The position numbers and the translations under genes were made by a program. This document shows, piece after piece, positions 61,556 through 64,000 of a DNA stretch of 64,000 nt; positions within the stretch are counted from its first letter, which is position 1; each line of letters begins with the position of its first letter. The notes below the pieces were generated by a model. It was not told the DNA's origin. It did not search any database and was given only the letters and a program-made list of their open reading frames with translations. Where the stretch lies: assembly GCF_000173655.1 (NCBI RefSeq), contig NZ_ABZU01000008.1:50759-114758 (forward strand). The letters run 5' to 3'. The DNA comes from Corynebacterium amycolatum SK46. GTDB taxonomy: Bacteria > Actinomycetota > Actinomycetes > Mycobacteriales > Mycobacteriaceae.

Positions 61556-62403
61556 TTGGTGGCCTGACCGGTGCTTTTGCGAATCTCACCCGCGGACCGA
61601 AGCTGCCGAGTGTAGGTGGTGGCCGTGCGTTAGTGACCGGCGCTTCCTCCGGCATCGGCTGGGCATGCGCGGAGGCACTGGTCAAGGCCGGTTTCGAGGT
61701 CGTTGGCACGTCCCGCAGAGGCGCCGATGCGCCGCACCCCGAGGGCGTGCAGATGGTGGCGCTCGACATGTCCAGCGCTGACGATATCGCCGCTGTGGTC
61801 GCTCACGGGCCTTACGACGTCGTCGTCGCCAACGCCGGTGAGAGCCAGTCGGGCGCTTTCGAGGAGCTACCCCGCGAGGCGCTTGAGCGTCTCTTCCAAG
61901 TCAATGTTCTGGGGCAGGTGGAGCTGTTACAACAGCTGCTGCCCGGCATGCGTGAGGCCGGTCGTGGACGAATTGTGCTGGTGGGCTCGATGCTCGGCGG
62001 GTTACCGCTGTCCTACCGTTCTTCCTATGTGGCGACGAAGGCCGCTATCCGCGGCTTTGGACTCTCGCTGCGCGGTGAAGTCGCGCAGTTCGGTATTGGG
62101 GTGACGGTTGTCGAACCGGGCGCCATCAACACGGGGATTTCCTCACGTCGGACGACGTATAGCGATGAGGGTTCCGTTTACGCTGCTGATGTCCACCGCA
62201 TGCTGACAAAGTTGAATGCCAATGAGGAACGTGGCATTCCCGCTTCTGAGATTGCTGAGGTGGTTATGCACGAGGTGGCCGCCGAGCGACCCTTGGCCCT
62301 GGTGGCGCGGGGGTCGTCGGCAAGCGTGGCGGTGCCCTTGATGCGCCGAATTCCGATGCAGGCGATGCTTTCCATCATGCGCCGGGTGCACGGGCTGCGG
62401 TGA
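61552..62403 (+). CDS. Short-chain dehydrogenase/reductase
   Basis: Oxidoreductase of 283 residues. The cofactor site is LVTGASSGIGWACAEALVKAGF. The NAG motif is VVANAGES, the catalytic Ser is in VGSMLGGLPLS, and Tyr/Lys are in SSYVATKAAIRGF. VVEPGAINTGIS then follows. It is translationally coupled (ATGA overlap) to the upstream enoyl-reductase-like gene. The substrate is unknown, and a ketoreductase step on the same lipid-like substrate is inferred. Confidence 0.9.
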   Translation: MIGGLTGAFANLTRGPKLPSVGGGRALVTGASSGIGWACAEALVKAGFEVVGTSRRGADAPHPEGVQMVALDMSSADDIAAVVAHGPYDVVVANAGESQSGAFEELPREALERLFQVNVLGQVELLQQLLPGMREAGRGRIVLVGSMLGGLPLSYRSSYVATKAAIRGFGLSLRGEVAQFGIGVTVVEPGAINTGISSRRTTYSDEGSVYAADVHRMLTKLNANEERGIPASEIAEVVMHEVAAERPLALVARGSSASVAVPLMRRIPMQAMLSIMRRVHGLR

Positions 62404-62416
62404 GTTAATCGGCGTG

Positions 62417-62752
62417 CTATTCAGCGATGGCGCGCACCTCGACGGCCTGCGCACACGCCTCCGCGGCTTCGTGGGCTAGGTTGATGGCCTCTTGCTCATC
62501 TGCGACTTGGACAATCCAAAAAGCCGACGGGAACGTCATCGCGTTGTAATACGGCAAATCGCTATGTGAACCATCCGGCAGCACCGTCATGGCATCCTCT
62601 GGCGGAACCAGCCCGCCGGACATAACCCAGTGACCTTCGTCCTGGAGCTTCTGATTGAAGCGTCCGATCCGTTCAAAGGCAGCGTGCATTTCCTCATCAG
62701 AGTCATACGCGTTGATATCTCTGCGGCCATGGACCGTGAAAAAGTACTGCAC
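62417..62752 (-). CDS. YCII/DGPF-domain protein
   Basis: Protein of 111 residues with the YCII-related fold. MQYFFTVHGRRD, FNQKLQDEGHWVMSGGLVPPEDAMTVLPDG and FWIVQVADEQEAINLAHEAAEACAQAVEVRAI match this family, often encoded beside ECF sigma factors. No sigma factor lies next to it here. The function is unknown. It starts with GTG and has AGGAG 6 nt upstream. It is convergent with the SDR pair. Confidence 0.85.
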   Translation of the reverse strand: MQYFFTVHGRRDINAYDSDEEMHAAFERIGRFNQKLQDEGHWVMSGGLVPPEDAMTVLPDGSHSDLPYYNAMTFPSAFWIVQVADEQEAINLAHEAAEACAQAVEVRAIAE

Positions 62753-62851
62753 ACCAAGCTCCTGAGTTTCGTTTTGCTAAGTGTAACAGATTCGGCGTGG
62801 TTGGAACCGGGATGTTTTGGGGAATTTTGGCTTTGGTTGCTGTTTACCCCC

Positions 62852-62882
62852 TTGACCGGGGTGGTACTACAGGTAGTACTAT
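62852..62882 (+). promoter_or_regulatory. Candidate hicAB promoter
   Basis: TTGACC (62852-62857) and TACTAT (62877-62882) are separated by 19 bp, slightly long. The -10 ends 7 nt before the GTG chosen as hicA start, so transcription may start at or next to that codon. The operator palindrome overlaps the spacer and the -10. Confidence 0.5.
62864..62879. promoter_or_regulatory. 16-bp palindrome, probable HicB operator
   Basis: GTACTAC (62864-62870) and GTAGTAC (62873-62879) are exact complements around AG. The site lies between -35 and -10 and touches the -10, so binding would block the promoter. HicB antitoxins with ribbon-helix-helix domains bind such palindromes to repress their own operon. 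Confidence 0.7.
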
Positions 62883-62889
62883 CAAAGGT

Positions 62890-63144
62890 GTGGGGGACAA
62901 AATAGAAAAAATTCTTACATCTATGCGCGCTTCAAACGCCAACGTTTCTTACCAAGATCTGAAGAAGGTCTGCGACTTTTACTTCGAACGACGCCCTTCG
63001 CGCGGGGGCGATCATGAAACATACAAAACACCGTGGCGCGGCGACCCTCGAGTCAACATTCAAAACCGAAATGGGAAAGCAAAGCCCTACCAGGTCAATC
63101 AAGTACTAGCCGCCGTCGACAAACTGCTACTCGAAGGAAAATAA
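62890..63144 (+). CDS. hicA: HicA-family toxin (mRNA interferase)
   Basis: Toxin of 84 residues of the dsRBD-like HicA fold, which cleaves mRNA. The catalytic His lies in RGGDHETYKTPWRG, the GSHxxY-like motif, and VNIQNRNGKAKPYQVNQVLAAVDKLLLEG completes the domain. The GTG at 62890 fits the promoter position. In-frame upstream codons from 62797 would add a hydrophobic segment that is not part of HicA. ATG 62923 is a shorter alternative. It lies 2 bp before hicB, the usual order. Confidence 0.85.
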   Translation: MGDKIEKILTSMRASNANVSYQDLKKVCDFYFERRPSRGGDHETYKTPWRGDPRVNIQNRNGKAKPYQVNQVLAAVDKLLLEGK

Positions 63145-63146
63145 CA

Positions 63147-63482
63147 ATGTCTTATCCTGCTGAAAAGTACACCTACCAGGTTTTCTGGTCAGAACCTGAT
63201 CAAGAATATGTGGCGACGGTACTGGAGTTCCCTTCACTGTCGTGGGTAGCTGAAAACTCGTCGGAAGCGGAACAAAAACTTCGAGACCTCGTTACTGAGG
63301 TTCTTATGGATATGGAAGCCTCCGATGAAGCAGTCCCAGAGCCCTTCGGTCACCGTTCCTACTCGGGGCGATTCAACGTCCGAATCCCCAGTTCACTGCA
63401 CCGGAAACTGGCAATGGCAGCTGCCCGCGAAGGAGTCTCGCTCAATGCTTACGTAGCGCAGACACTCGCAGGCGCTGCATAG
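63147..63482 (+). CDS. hicB: HicB-family antitoxin with ribbon-helix-helix domain
   Basis: Antitoxin of 111 residues. The N-terminal RNase-H-like HicB fold is seen in YQVFWSEPDQEYVATVLEFPSLSWVAENSSEAEQKLRDLV. The C-terminal ribbon-helix-helix DNA-binding domain is FNVRIPSSLHRKLAMAAAREGVSLNAYVAQTLAG. It should bind and block HicA and repress the promoter through the palindrome at 62864-62879. The ATG is 2 bp after the hicA stop, which supports translational coupling. Confidence 0.88.
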   Translation: MSYPAEKYTYQVFWSEPDQEYVATVLEFPSLSWVAENSSEAEQKLRDLVTEVLMDMEASDEAVPEPFGHRSYSGRFNVRIPSSLHRKLAMAAAREGVSLNAYVAQTLAGAA

Positions 63483-63511
63483 GTTTTGATTGGGCGTTTT
63501 GCGGGCAGAGC

Positions 63512-64000
63512 CTAGTTTTGTTCTTTCGCCAATTCCTGTTTCGCAGTAGCGGCTCGCTGTGCCCTGATCTCCGCTACCTGCTGCTTGCGGGTATTGAACC
63601 CCATGCGCCACGGGGCAGCTAGGCCTGACTCGGGGGCTTGTGGGTTATCGCGCCAAGATTTGCCCTCGTTGTAGGCCTGCGCGCCCTCACGGTATGCGGC
63701 GGACTGCTCGGCAAAGGTTGGGTACGGCTGTTCAGCAGCCTGCCTGTCCTGCGCACCGACAGCTTTCATTTTCGCGCGCAGTTCCTTGATTTTGTCCTGA
63801 ATCTTGTTGTTGTAGCGTTTCCGCTGCTCTGCAATATCGACGAGTGCCTGCTGCTCGGTGATGGGGTCGAACGAGTCTTGGCCTGCCCTGTCGTAGGCTT
63901 CCTTAGCGCGCGGGGTGCGCTCCCAATCACGCAAAGACGGGTTATAAACGCACCAATCTTCCTGGCCGTCGTCTTTGTAGATACTGCCGTTGTGATCCCA
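63512..64000 (-). CDS. Unrecognised hydrophilic protein, 5' end outside window
   Basis: The frame stays open from the window edge (64000) to a stop at 63512, giving at least 162 residues. It is highly charged and rich in Gln, Glu, Lys, Arg and Ala, with predicted coiled-coil-like stretches (ALVDIAEQRKRYNNKIQDKIKELRAKM). A Trp/Gly/Asn-rich segment (EGKSWRDNPQAPESGLAAPWRMGFN) follows. No signal peptide or known family is visible. TTG 63934 could be an internal start, but the upstream codons (WDHNGSIYKDDGQEDWCVYNPS) read like protein. It lies next to hicAB and may belong to an accessory element extending past the window. Confidence 0.65.
   Translation of the reverse strand, partial: WDHNGSIYKDDGQEDWCVYNPSLRDWERTPRAKEAYDRAGQDSFDPITEQQALVDIAEQRKRYNNKIQDKIKELRAKMKAVGAQDRQAAEQPYPTFAEQSAAYREGAQAYNEGKSWRDNPQAPESGLAAPWRMGFNTRKQQVAEIRAQRAATAKQELAKEQN

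Overview
The window is a gene-dense, moderately GC-rich stretch of an actinobacterial chromosome. It is almost certainly from the genus Corynebacterium. The evidence is an AftA tail followed by a single large Emb arabinosyltransferase (cell-wall arabinogalactan synthesis), an hmuTUV-hmuO haem uptake and degradation locus with a DtxR-type iron box, gltBD, and GT-C/GT87 glycosyltransferases. The species cannot be fixed from the sequence alone. I see no rRNA, tRNA, insertion sequence or CRISPR array.

Layout. 1-4161: arabinan synthesis (aftA end, emb). 4202-8381: a Nudix-LOG fusion, a secreted GH25 lysozyme and an M13 metallopeptidase. 8640-16553: deoxynucleoside salvage, with a SorC/DeoR-type regulator, a YihY-family membrane protein, and the divergent cdd-nupC and deoA-deoC-phosphomutase units. 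The intergenic region between those two units holds inverted repeats on both -35 elements. 16986-22110: a small membrane protein, then hmuO-hmuV-hmuU-hmuT facing a neocarzinostatin-like lipoprotein across a DtxR box. 22155-25705: a LeuB-family dehydrogenase, a truncated NYN gene, a two-domain VOC protein, an S4 protein and an HPP membrane protein. 25755-35660: a complete Wzx/Wzy-style glycan locus. Its enzymes match the UDP-diacetylbacillosamine route (PglF-like dehydratase, PglE-like aminotransferase, PglD-like acetyltransferase, PglC-like phosphoglycosyl transferase), with a GT4 transferase, a flippase, a candidate polymerase and a divergent LytR-CpsA-Psr protein.

35822-43499: YbjQ-family protein, gltD-gltB and a secreted HNH nuclease. 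44039-51711: lipid and redox genes (acyl-CoA ligase, two SDRs, 2,4-dienoyl-CoA reductase, nitroreductase, O6-alkylguanine repair and an alpha/beta hydrolase lacking its nucleophile serine). A parS-like 16-mer lies upstream of the dienoyl-CoA reductase. 51821-57594: CDF metal exporter, HrpB helicase, GT87 transferase, YggS and a Tat-exported Rieske lipoprotein. 57609-64000 has a more accessory character: a Fic protein beside a perfect 23-bp inverted repeat, an MFS exporter, an enoyl-reductase-like/SDR pair, a YCII protein, a HicAB toxin-antitoxin pair with a promoter palindrome, and the end of an unrecognised hydrophilic gene.

The parts most worth follow-up are the bacillosamine-type glycan locus, the iron-box-linked neocarzinostatin-fold lipoprotein, the Nudix-LOG fusion, the serine-less hydrolase, and the unexplained long inverted repeats at 43753-43816 and 58919-58970.
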